From the NCBI GenBank assembly GCA_937952085.1, contig CALFYQ010000099.1, positions 1 through 9,905 of the forward strand: a stretch of 9,905 nucleotides of DNA, given 5' to 3'. Positions 1 through 6,564 of this stretch are shown here, in pieces. The notes beneath the pieces are model-generated. The model searched no databases and was not told the DNA's origin. It was given only the letters and a program-made list of their open reading frames with translations. The stretch's first letter is position 1, and each line of letters opens with the position of its first letter. Position numbers and translations under genes: made by a program. Source of the stretch: an uncultured Paracoccaceae bacterium. Its GTDB lineage: Bacteria; Pseudomonadota; Alphaproteobacteria; Rhodobacterales; Rhodobacteraceae.

Positions 1-529
1 CGCGGACGTTCTGCAGGATCGTGGCGAAAAGGTCCTCCTGCATCCGCCCCTCGCGCACGATGCGGACGGGAGGGATGCGCAGCCCCTCCTGGAAGACTTC
101 GACCGCGTGGGGGGAATAGCCGCCGGCCGCGCCGCCGCCGACATCGACATGGTGGATCAGCACGCAGGTGATGGCGATGCGTCGGCCGCCCTCGAAGACC
201 GGCTTGAAGGCGATGAAATCGGGCAGGTGCTGGCCGCCGCAATAGGGATCGTTGGTCGCGATCACGTCGCCCTCGCGCCAGTCGGCGAGGGGGATATGGT
301 CCGCCACGACTCGTTCGAGGCAGAGCTGCATCGAATTGAGGTGCACCGGCATCCGCGCCGCCTGCGCCACGTTCCGCCCCTCTGCGTCGAATACGGCGGT
401 GGAATAGTCCAGCAGCTCCCGCACGGTGGTCGAGCGTGAGGTGCGCCAGACCGTGACCGACATCTCCTCCGCCGCCGAGACGAGCGCAGCGGCGACGATT
501 TCAAGGAGGACGGGGTCGACGCGGCTCAT
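1..529 (-). CDS. hyuB: Hydantoinase B / oxoprolinase beta-subunit, N-terminal part (cut by window edge)
   Basis: This is the first 176 residues of the B subunit of a hydantoinase/N-methylhydantoinase/5-oxoprolinase-type enzyme. With HyuA, such enzymes open cyclic amides (hydantoins, 5-oxoproline) in the cytoplasm, usually with ATP. The translated start is MSRVDPVLLEIVAAALVSAA. It is followed by family-typical segments: DYSTAVFDAEGR (about residues 41-52), PVHLNSMQ (about 61-68), NDPYCGGQHLPDF (about 93-105), HHVDVGGGAAGG (about 125-136) and EVFQEGLRIPP (about 142-152). The ATG at 529 overlaps the hyuA stop codon in an ATGA junction, which supports both this start and translational coupling. 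The full family length is about 500-600 residues, so most of the gene lies to the left of the window. The exact substrate cannot be told from sequence. Confidence 0.93.
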   Translation of the reverse strand, partial: MSRVDPVLLEIVAAALVSAAEEMSVTVWRTSRSTTVRELLDYSTAVFDAEGRNVAQAARMPVHLNSMQLCLERVVADHIPLADWREGDVIATNDPYCGGQHLPDFIAFKPVFEGGRRIAITCVLIHHVDVGGGAAGGYSPHAVEVFQEGLRIPPVRIVREGRMQEDLFATILQNVR

Positions 530-2571
530 GCGCTCCTCCTCGCGGTCATGTCGCCCGTTTCGGCGACCGTCAGGGTCCAGCCGCCGGGGATCAAGAGGGT
601 GGTGTATTCCTGCTCTACTATGGCGGGGCCCTCCAGTTCCGCGCCGGCGGCGAGGGAAGACTGGCGATGCACCGGCGTCTCCCGCCAGCCGCCATCGACA
701 TGGACGCGCCGGCAAGCCGGCGCCGCGGGCGCCGGCGTCAAGGAGGCGGTTGGCGCCCGGTCGCCGGTCTCCAGCGCGCCGATCGCGGCGAGGCGGAGGG
801 TCACCAACTCCACCGCCTCCTCCGGGTCGTCGAAGGAGAAGCGCTGGCGGTGGCTCTCCTCGAACCGCTCGCGAAGGGTTCCGAGCGTCGTGGCGTCGAG
901 CGGCCCCTCGGGGACCGGGATCATCAATTCGAAGGCCTGCCCGGCATAGCGGAGATCGGCGGTCAGCAGCAGCCGCCGGCGCTCTTGCGGGATGCGGTCC
1001 GCGTCGAGCAGCGCGGCGCCTCGGGCTAGAAGTTCCTTGGCCATGGCGTTGAGGGCGGGAAGGATGTCAGGCGTCAGCCCGAGGATCTCGGTCCGCGACA
1101 GGTCGTGGCGGATGTCGGAGAAGAGGATGCCGTGGGCCGAGAAGGTCGAGGGGTCTCGCGGGAAGATCACCCGCGTCACGCCCAGTTCCTCCGCCACCTC
1201 GCAGGCGTGGAGACCGCCCGCGCCGCCGAAGCTCATCAGCGCGAAATCCCGCGGGTCGAGGCCCTTGGCGAAGAGCGCGAACTTGATCGAGGCCGCCAGC
1301 TTGGCGTTCACCACCGCCAGGATCCCCGTCGCCGCCCGGTCCGGGGTGAGGCCGAGCGGCGTCTCGATCCGGTCGCGCAGCGCCGCGCGTGCGCCCTCCA
1401 GATCGAGTGCGAAACGCCCTCCGAGAAAGGTCGCCGGGTCCAGCCGCCCGAGGATCAGGTTGACGTCGGTCACGGTCGGCTCGGTCCCGCCGCGGCCGTA
1501 GCAGACCGGCCCCGGAACGGCGCCCGCGCTCCGCGGCCCGACCTGCAGCCGCCCCGACGCGTCGAGATGCGCGATGGAGCCGCCGCCCGCGCCGATCGTG
1601 TGCATCTCGACCATCGGCACCCGCACCGGCAGGCCGTCGATCTCGCCCTGCGTCACCACCGCCCGCGCGCCGCCCGAGACGACTGAAACGTCGTAGCTCG
1701 TGCCCCCCATGTCGACGCCCACGACATCCGGCGCGCCGAGGCTGCGCGCCAGTTTCTGCGCCGCCAGCACCCCGCCCGAAGGCCCGGAGAGCAGCAATTT
1801 CACCGGCGCCCGCGCCGCGGCGTCGAGCCCGATGGCCCCGCCGTTCGACTGGATCAGGTAGATCGGCGCGCCGATTCCCGCCGCCGCCAGCCGCGCGCGC
1901 AACGCCTCGACATAGCGGGACATGACCGGGACGAGGAGCGCGTTCAGCACCGTGGTCGCGGTGCGCTCGAACTCGCGGATCTCGGGCGAGACCTCGTGGC
2001 TGCAGGAAACCGCCATCTCCGGGCAGCGGGCCTTCAGGCGCTCCCGAACCGCGATCTCGTGCTCGGGGTTGGCGAAGGCGTTGAGGAGGCAGATCGCCGT
2101 CGCGGCCGCGCCCGAAGCGGCGACCTTGCCGATCGCCTCGTCCAGCGCCGCCGGGTCCATCGGCCGGACTTCCTCGCCGCCCGCGCCAATCCGGCCGGGC
2201 GCGCCGAAGCGGCGTCGGCGGGGAACGAGCGGCGTGCGGTCGGGGCCCTTCAGCGCATAGATGTCGGTGCGGGCGTGGCGGCCGATCTCGAGAACGTCCT
2301 CGAAGCCCGCGGTGGTGATGAGCGCGCCGGCGGGCAGGTCCCGGGTCAGCACCGCGTTGGTGGCGATGGTGGTGCCGTGCAGGATCAGGCCGATATCCGA
2401 CATCGCGAAGCCGAAGCGGCGGGCGGCCTCGGCGATGGCTTCGGTGAGGCCGCGGGCCGGGTCGTCGGGGGTGGTCGGCGACTTCAGGCTGCGCGCCTCG
2501 CCGCCTTCGGCGTCACGGAATTCGAGATCGGTGAAGGTGCCGCCGATATCGACGGCGATGGTGATCGGCAT
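526..2571 (-). CDS. hyuA: Hydantoinase A / oxoprolinase alpha-subunit (ASKHA-fold ATPase)
   Basis: This 681-residue protein is the A subunit of a hydantoinase/5-oxoprolinase-type amidohydrolase, a cytoplasmic partner of HyuB. It opens with MPITIAVDIGGTFTD, the N-terminal phosphate-binding loop of the Hydant_A_N domain. A second glycine-rich loop, VDMGGTSYDVS, lies near residues 286-296. GAGGGSIAH (about 326), PGPVCYGRGG (about 350) and FGGAGGLHA (about 445) are further landmarks of the family. The length is normal and there is no frameshift. The frame also opens 45 bp further upstream at a TTG (2616), but the ATG at 2571 places the DIGGTFTD motif at residues 8-15, as in relatives, so I chose it; the ribosome site (GAGAG) is weak. 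It overlaps hyuB by 4 bp. The co-directional lysR gene upstream is the likely regulator. Substrate (hydantoin, N-methylhydantoin, oxoproline or other lactam) is undetermined. Confidence 0.96.
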   Translation of the reverse strand: MPITIAVDIGGTFTDLEFRDAEGGEARSLKSPTTPDDPARGLTEAIAEAARRFGFAMSDIGLILHGTTIATNAVLTRDLPAGALITTAGFEDVLEIGRHARTDIYALKGPDRTPLVPRRRRFGAPGRIGAGGEEVRPMDPAALDEAIGKVAASGAAATAICLLNAFANPEHEIAVRERLKARCPEMAVSCSHEVSPEIREFERTATTVLNALLVPVMSRYVEALRARLAAAGIGAPIYLIQSNGGAIGLDAAARAPVKLLLSGPSGGVLAAQKLARSLGAPDVVGVDMGGTSYDVSVVSGGARAVVTQGEIDGLPVRVPMVEMHTIGAGGGSIAHLDASGRLQVGPRSAGAVPGPVCYGRGGTEPTVTDVNLILGRLDPATFLGGRFALDLEGARAALRDRIETPLGLTPDRAATGILAVVNAKLAASIKFALFAKGLDPRDFALMSFGGAGGLHACEVAEELGVTRVIFPRDPSTFSAHGILFSDIRHDLSRTEILGLTPDILPALNAMAKELLARGAALLDADRIPQERRRLLLTADLRYAGQAFELMIPVPEGPLDATTLGTLRERFEESHRQRFSFDDPEEAVELVTLRLAAIGALETGDRAPTASLTPAPAAPACRRVHVDGGWRETPVHRQSSLAAGAELEGPAIVEQEYTTLLIPGGWTLTVAETGDMTARRSA

Positions 2572-2646
2572 GGCTCTCGGCGGTTCGGGGTTCCGTCGTC
2601 GCAGGAACCGTCGCAAGCATTCCGAATAAGTTCAAATCGCAAATTT

Positions 2647-2664
2647 CTTGGTCGAGTGAACAAG
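2647..2664. promoter_or_regulatory. Imperfect inverted repeat upstream of hyuA, candidate regulator site
   Basis: CTTGGTC-GAGT-GAACAAG is a 7-4-7 dyad with one mismatch per arm. It lies 76 bp before the hyuA ATG, in the AT-richer part (about 2617-2675) of the gap after lysR. A second, wider pair, ATAAG and CTTAT, brackets it on the minus strand. The location suits a LysR-type activator site for hyuAB. The arms do not fit the classical T-N11-A box exactly, and I found no convincing -35/-10 pair. Seen: the symmetry. Inferred: the role. Confidence 0.3.
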
Positions 2665-2699
2665 GATTCTTATCGGCCGGCGGCGCGATTGCGTGCCCC

Positions 2700-3596
2700 T
2701 CAGTCCTCGCGCCGCCGCTCGGCGACCTCGAGCGCGAGGCGCCCCGCGGTCTCGACCACGTGGTTCTTCGGGTCGCCGATATAGGAGGCCGAGAATTGCA
2801 GCGGCGCCGGGGTCCAGCCCGGATCGAACCGGCGGAGGAGGCCCCGCGCCTCGAGGTCCCGGCCCAGCGCCTTCGGCAGCGCGGCGACGCCGAGCCCCGC
2901 CTCGACCAGCCGGAAACAGGCCGAGAGCGATGAGGAGGAGAAGATCTGCACCCCCGCGCCCACCCGCTCGTAAAGCGCCCGGCGCAACTCGCGATGGGGC
3001 CGCGTGTTGCGAGCGTAGGTGATGACGGGCCGGGTGGCGATCAGCGCCGCGTCGTCTCCGCCGGGGCTTTCCGTTCCCGCCGCGACATACCAGGCGAGTT
3101 CGAAGCCCGGCAGCACGACATTGGCGACGGAGGCCTCCGAGATCGGCCCGAGCAGCACCGCGAGATCGATTTCCCGTTCGAGAAGCTGCGCGCGAAGGTT
3201 CGAGGAGACATCCACGTGGATCTCGATCTCGACCCGGCTGAACGTGCGGTGGAGCGCCGCGACGAAGTCCGGCAGCCAGGACTGCGCCACCGTCTCGGCC
3301 ACGCCGAGGCGAAGCTGCCGCTCGATCCCCTCCGGCGCGATGATGGTGGCGGCGACCTGCTCGCTCAGCGTCTCGAACTGCTCCGCATAGCGGATCAGCA
3401 TCTCGCCGCGCTTGGTGAGCGCAAGCCCCCCGGCCTTCCGCTCGAAAAGCGCGACGCCGAGCGAATCCTCCAGCGCCTTGATCCGCGCGCTCACCGCAGG
3501 CTGGGTCAGCCGGAGGCTCTGCGCCGCCCGGCGGACGCCGCGTAGACGCACGACCTCAAGGAAGGTGCGCAACTGTTCGATATTGAGGCGGCTCAT
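2700..3596 (-). CDS. LysR-family transcriptional regulator
   Basis: This 298-residue protein is of typical LysR length. The N-terminal winged helix-turn-helix starts MSRLNIEQLRTFLEVVRLRG. The recognition helix region is at about residues 20-40 (RRAAQSLRLTQPAVSARIKA), followed by the usual LEDSLGVALFER turn. Residues from about 90 to 290 form the periplasmic-binding-like effector domain (RLGVAETVAQSWLP..., EREIDLAVLLGP, GLGVAALPKALGRDL). These proteins bind DNA as tetramers and respond to a small ligand, often a substrate or intermediate of the neighbouring pathway. The gene sits directly before hyuAB on the same strand with 128 bp between, so it probably controls them. This is unlike the more common divergent arrangement. 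The ATG at 3596 gives the canonical N-terminus, but there is no clear Shine-Dalgarno sequence. The effector is unknown. Confidence 0.95.
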   Translation of the reverse strand: MSRLNIEQLRTFLEVVRLRGVRRAAQSLRLTQPAVSARIKALEDSLGVALFERKAGGLALTKRGEMLIRYAEQFETLSEQVAATIIAPEGIERQLRLGVAETVAQSWLPDFVAALHRTFSRVEIEIHVDVSSNLRAQLLEREIDLAVLLGPISEASVANVVLPGFELAWYVAAGTESPGGDDAALIATRPVITYARNTRPHRELRRALYERVGAGVQIFSSSSLSACFRLVEAGLGVAALPKALGRDLEARGLLRRFDPGWTPAPLQFSASYIGDPKNHVVETAGRLALEVAERRRED

Positions 3597-4185
3597 AAGG
3601 GCCGATGGTCGGGGGCGGCGCGGAGGGCGTCAATCCGCGGCGTTGCGGAGCCAGCTTCGGGAAGGCCCGCTCGGGCGTCGCGAGCGATCTCGCATCTCGG
3701 CAACCGAACCGTCGCGGTTCACGCCAATCCGAACCGTAGGTCTCCCGCATATACGGGCCTCCGGAACCGAGAAGCGGCGCGGCCTCCACGAATGCCGAGA
3801 CGCCGGTTCCGGCCGGAACCTGGCGGCTCGCCGCGGCTGTGGCCTGACAGCCGCCGGACCAGGTTGGCGGGACGCCGTAGCCGGGCGCGTAGTCTCCGGC
3901 CGCCGCGAACCTGCCCACCGCCTTCGCCCCCACTTTCAGGCTGCGCGACGCCGCGCCGGCCGGGCGATCGAACCCGACCGGATCGTAGATCGGAACATCG
4001 TCCGTGAAGAGCCCCTGCTTGACGATCGATATCATCGCGCCCGAGCCGATCTCCTCGACCGTGCTTCCGCCCGCAAGTTGGAGATAGGCGGCGGCGCTGT
4101 CGGGATGCGCGCGCATTTTCTGCGCCGTGAAAGGGGACGCCATGGCGAGGGCGTGACTGAGCGCAAGGCGGCGCGGCGCAGTCAT
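3556..4185 (-). CDS. Unrecognised reading frame, possible hypothetical protein or gene remnant
   Basis: This is a 209-codon frame starting MTAPRRLALSHALAMASPFT. I recognise no family. Residues about 25-160 have a protein-like composition: few arginines, a mix of hydrophobic and acidic residues (for example GSTVEEIGSGAMISIVKQGL), and mostly G/C third positions as in the neighbours. The last 50 or so residues are arginine/proline-rich and look like read-through. The frame ends 41 bp inside lysR on the same strand, which is more overlap than expected for an ordinary operon. There is no Shine-Dalgarno sequence at the ATG (4185) and no clear signal peptide or membrane segment. It could be a genuine small gene, the intact front of a frameshifted gene, or chance in high-GC DNA. 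No function is proposed. Confidence 0.3.
   Translation of the reverse strand: MTAPRRLALSHALAMASPFTAQKMRAHPDSAAAYLQLAGGSTVEEIGSGAMISIVKQGLFTDDVPIYDPVGFDRPAGAASRSLKVGAKAVGRFAAAGDYAPGYGVPPTWSGGCQATAAASRQVPAGTGVSAFVEAAPLLGSGGPYMRETYGSDWREPRRFGCRDARSLATPERAFPKLAPQRRGLTPSAPPPTIGPYEPPQYRTVAHLP
3704..3737. repeat. Exact 9-bp direct repeat with an inverted half-site between, upstream of lysR
   Basis: CCGAACCGT occurs at 3704-3712 and again at 3729-3737, a 25-bp period. An inverted copy of its core, CGGTTC, lies at 3715-3720. This gives a tight hairpin (GAACCG-TCG-CGGTTC) next to a wider palindrome (CGGTTC-N10-GAACCG). The cluster starts about 108 bp upstream of the lysR ATG, a plausible position for an autoregulatory site. 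It also lies inside the doubtful reading frame 3556-4185, so coding constraint cannot be excluded. Confidence 0.4.
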
Positions 4186-5178
4186 GTCGCCGGCTCACTG
4201 ACCGAGCGAGGGCGGCGAGGGCGGACGGATCGCGAAAGCCGTCTAGATCGACCCGCCATCCCGGCCCGCAGGCCGAAGCCGCCGGGCGATCCGCAGAGAC
4301 GGGACAGCCCGGACGCAACGAGCCCGAGCGATGCGCCCGGCCGTCCCCCGCGCCAAACGTGATCCCGTCGATGGGCGCGAGGGTGGGCGCGAGGCGGCTG
4401 CGCGTTCTGTCGGTCAACCGCCGAAAGCCGAACGCGAACGGGCCGCCAGCGCCCGCGGAACGAGAAGCGCGAGCGTATGGCCAGCTCGGCCCCGAGCCGC
4501 GCGCGGATTACGCCGCGCGCCCTTCGGACCGCCGGAGCGACGATGCGAAAATCGAGCGGAAGAAGGCGCTGGCGTCGGCAAACCGGCCCCGAGGCTTCCG
4601 CGCCATGCTGCGGCGGGAGGGGCTCCTCATGAACCGCAAACGGACCTGGCGGCGCAATGCCGAGCCGGGGTTGCAGGTCAGGACGAGGACGCGGGGTGCC
4701 CCCGCCGCGGCGCGACCGGGCCCGGTCGATGCGCCGAAGCCTCCGAGCCAGAGCCGGCGCCGGCCGGGGGAGATCGCCTTCGGCGACCGCCCAGAGGGGA
4801 CCAGCCGGGCGAACGGACCGGCGCGCGCCTGCGCCTCATCGACCGAGGGCAGCCGGTTCGGCATGTTCGCGGCGCGCGCAAGCCGGCGGCGCGACGCCGC
4901 TCTCCGTCGAGCGCCGCAACGGTGGAGGGCCCGAACCTCCACAGGTTCCGTTCGCGCCGCCACCCCCGCGAGGAGATCGATCGTCGGCGCTCCCGCCACT
5001 AGGCCGGGCGCCTCCATGCGACGCTCGAGTAACTCTCACCGATGAGGTTGCGGAACGCCATCGCCGCGTCGGCGTTCGAGACGGATGCAGTCTCCACCCA
5101 TGCGTTAGACACACAATTCCCATTGGAGACATCCAGAGCGTCGCGGCCCCGATTATGAGGAAAGGTCAGGCCGCGTTT
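4186..5178. other. Gene-poor stretch with mobile-element debris
   Basis: I see no intact gene here. Several frames stay open for 150-230 codons on both strands, but their translations are arginine/alanine/proline-rich with no consistent domain, as expected for high-GC non-coding DNA. The one recognisable piece is the IS3-type transposase segment at 4536-4694. Base composition becomes less GC-rich from about 5020 toward the thuE promoter. I found no tRNA, rRNA, CRISPR or convincing terminator hairpin. Confidence 0.5.
4536..4694 (+). pseudogene. Decayed IS3-family OrfB transposase segment
   Basis: One plus-strand frame reads SDDAKIERKKALASANRPRG, then FRAMLRREGLLMNRKRTWRR, then NAEPGLQVRTRTRG. 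This matches the N-terminal helix-turn-helix-like region before the DDE domain of IS3-family OrfB proteins, whose usual pattern is roughly RRFGYRRIHVLLRREGW-VN-KRV-RLY-EEGL-VR-R-RK. LRREG falls at 4608-4622. The expected YRR(I/L)H between GF and the LRREG block is partly missing, consistent with a small deletion. After 4694 the DDE core (WSMDF..., DNGPEF, NA-IESFN) is not readable in any single frame; at best a weak echo continues to about 4850. No OrfA and no terminal inverted repeats were found. I read it as an old IS remnant; the family (IS3) is likely, the group uncertain. Confidence 0.55.
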
Positions 5179-5208
5179 TTGACTTTGCAGCTCGCCGGGC
5201 TCTATTCT
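5179..5208 (+). promoter_or_regulatory. Sigma70-like promoter of the thuEFGK operon
   Basis: TTGACT (5179-5184, 5 of 6 to the -35 consensus) and TATTCT (5203-5208, 4 of 6 to the -10 consensus) are separated by 18 bp. Transcription would start near 5215, leaving a leader of about 75 nt before the thuE ATG. It is the best such pair I found in the gap before thuE, and it lies in a locally less GC-rich segment. It is a prediction from motif and position only. Confidence 0.45.
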
Positions 5209-5211
5209 GCC

Positions 5212-5223
5212 TGAAACGCTTCC
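5212..5223. promoter_or_regulatory. Candidate LacI-family operator at the thuE transcription start
   Basis: TGAAACGCTTCC contains the half-symmetric pattern GAA-N-CG-N-TTC centred on CG, the style of operator used by many LacI/GalR sugar repressors. It begins 4 bp after the predicted -10 box, where bound repressor would block initiation. Sinorhizobium thu genes are controlled by a LacI-type protein (ThuR), which makes this plausible. No such regulator gene is in the window. A single short site can arise by chance. Confidence 0.35.
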
Positions 5224-5289
5224 TTCCAGCATGATTGATCCGCGGCGCAGCCGTCGGGTTTCGCTGGGCCATTCTATATGGAGGACAAC

Positions 5290-6546
5290 ATGAACTTTGC
5301 TCGAGCGCTCTCGGCGGCGGCATTCTCCCTGGCGGCGGGTTCTGTTTCAGCTGCGGAGCTTTCCATCGTTTCCGGCGCGATCGGACGCGACATCGAGACG
5401 CTCCGCGCCAATCTCGACCGCTTCGAAGAAGCGACGGGCCACAAGGTTTCGATCGTCGAGATGCCCTCGTCCACGACCGACCAGTTCGCGCAGTACCGGC
5501 TGTGGCTCTCCGCCGGCAACGAGGACATCGACGTCTATCGGACCGACGTGATCTGGGCCCCTCAGCTCGCCGACCATCTGGTCGATCTATCGGAGGCGGC
5601 CGGGGAGGAGGCGAAGGCGCATTTCGCATCGATCATCCAGTCCCAGACCGTGGATGGCCGGTTGGTCGCGTTGCCGTTCTACGCCGACGCGCCGGCGCTC
5701 TATTACCGGAGCGACCTTCTTCAGGAATACGGGCTGGAGCCCCCCGAGACATGGGCGGCGCTCGAGGCGGCGGCGAAGACGATTCAGGAGGGCGAGCGCG
5801 CCAAGGGCGCAGCCGACTTCCACGGCTTCGTGTTCCAGGCGGCCGCCTATGAGGGGCTCACCTGCGATGCGCTAGAATGGGTGAAGTCGAACGGCGGCGG
5901 CCAGATCGTCGAGCCGGACGGCACGATTTCCATCAACAACCCCAAGGCGGCGGAGGCGCTCGACATGGCGGCTTCCTGGATCGGGACGATCGCCCCCGAG
6001 GGCGTGCTCGGCTACAAGGAGGAGGAGAGCCGCGGCGTCTGGCAGACCGGCAAGGCCGCCTTCATGCGGAACTGGCCTTACGCCTACGCGCTCTCGAACG
6101 GCGACGACAGCGCGGTGAAGGGCAAGTTCGCGGTTGCGCCGCTCCCCTCCGGCGAGGCGGGCCAGGCGGCCGCGCTCGGCGGCTGGAACCTCGCCGTCTC
6201 GAAGTACTCGGATGAACCCGAAGCGGCCATCGAACTGGTGAAGTTCCTTACCGGGCCCGAAGCGCAGAAACTCCGCGCCGTGCAGAACTCCTCGCTGCCG
6301 ACCCGGCCGGCGCTCTACGACGACCCGGAGATCGTCGCGGCGCAGCCGATCATCCCGCAGTGGAAGGAGATCTTCATGTCGGCGGCGCCGCGTCCCTCCG
6401 CCCCCACCAAGGGAGACTACAACGAGGTCTCCAAGCTCTTCTGGGACGCCGCGCACGCCACGCTCTCGGGCGAAGGCTCCGCCGAGCAGAACCTCGCCCG
6501 GCTCGAGGCGCGGCTGAAGCGGCTGAAGGGCGGCGGCTGGGATTGA
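5290..6546 (+). CDS. thuE: Periplasmic trehalose/maltose-type sugar-binding protein of an ABC importer
   Basis: This 418-residue family 1 extracellular solute-binding protein captures the sugar in the periplasm and delivers it to ThuFG. Residues 1-21 (MNFARALSAAAFSLAAGSVSA) are a Sec signal peptide with a likely cut after SVSA or SVSAA. The mature protein begins ELSIVSGAIGRDIETLRANL and continues with segments I associate with ThuE: PSSTTDQFAQYRLWLSAGN, IDVYRTDVIWAPQLA, ALPFYADAPALYYR, GFVFQAAAYEGLTCDALEWV, GGQIVEPDGTISINN, EEESRGVWQTGKAAFMRNWP and LGGWNLAVSKYS. The start at 5290 has GGAGG five bases upstream; an in-frame ATG at 5278 lacks such a site and would spoil the signal peptide. It is the first gene of the operon, 18 bp before thuF. 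Trehalose is the family-based guess; maltose, sucrose or another glucoside is possible. Confidence 0.9.
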   Translation: MNFARALSAAAFSLAAGSVSAAELSIVSGAIGRDIETLRANLDRFEEATGHKVSIVEMPSSTTDQFAQYRLWLSAGNEDIDVYRTDVIWAPQLADHLVDLSEAAGEEAKAHFASIIQSQTVDGRLVALPFYADAPALYYRSDLLQEYGLEPPETWAALEAAAKTIQEGERAKGAADFHGFVFQAAAYEGLTCDALEWVKSNGGGQIVEPDGTISINNPKAAEALDMAASWIGTIAPEGVLGYKEEESRGVWQTGKAAFMRNWPYAYALSNGDDSAVKGKFAVAPLPSGEAGQAAALGGWNLAVSKYSDEPEAAIELVKFLTGPEAQKLRAVQNSSLPTRPALYDDPEIVAAQPIIPQWKEIFMSAAPRPSAPTKGDYNEVSKLFWDAAHATLSGEGSAEQNLARLEARLKRLKGGGWD

Positions 6547-6564
6547 CCGGGCGGCGCGCGGCGC

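Noticed and set aside
2572..2616. TTG start 45 bp upstream for hyuA
   Set aside because: It adds an arginine-rich stretch not seen in the family and moves the DIGGTFTD loop away from its usual position near residue 10.
3412..4362. A 316-codon plus-strand frame across the lysR start and the unknown frame
   Set aside because: It is antisense to the lysR DNA-binding domain, very arginine-rich and without recognisable motifs.
4508..5017. A 169-codon minus-strand frame in the middle gap
   Set aside because: It is mostly the antisense of the transposase remnant, with arginine/alanine-rich composition and no motif.
4999..5232. A 77-codon minus-strand frame just upstream of thuE
   Set aside because: It is short, has no recognisable motif, and covers the predicted thuE promoter; it could not be supported as a gene.
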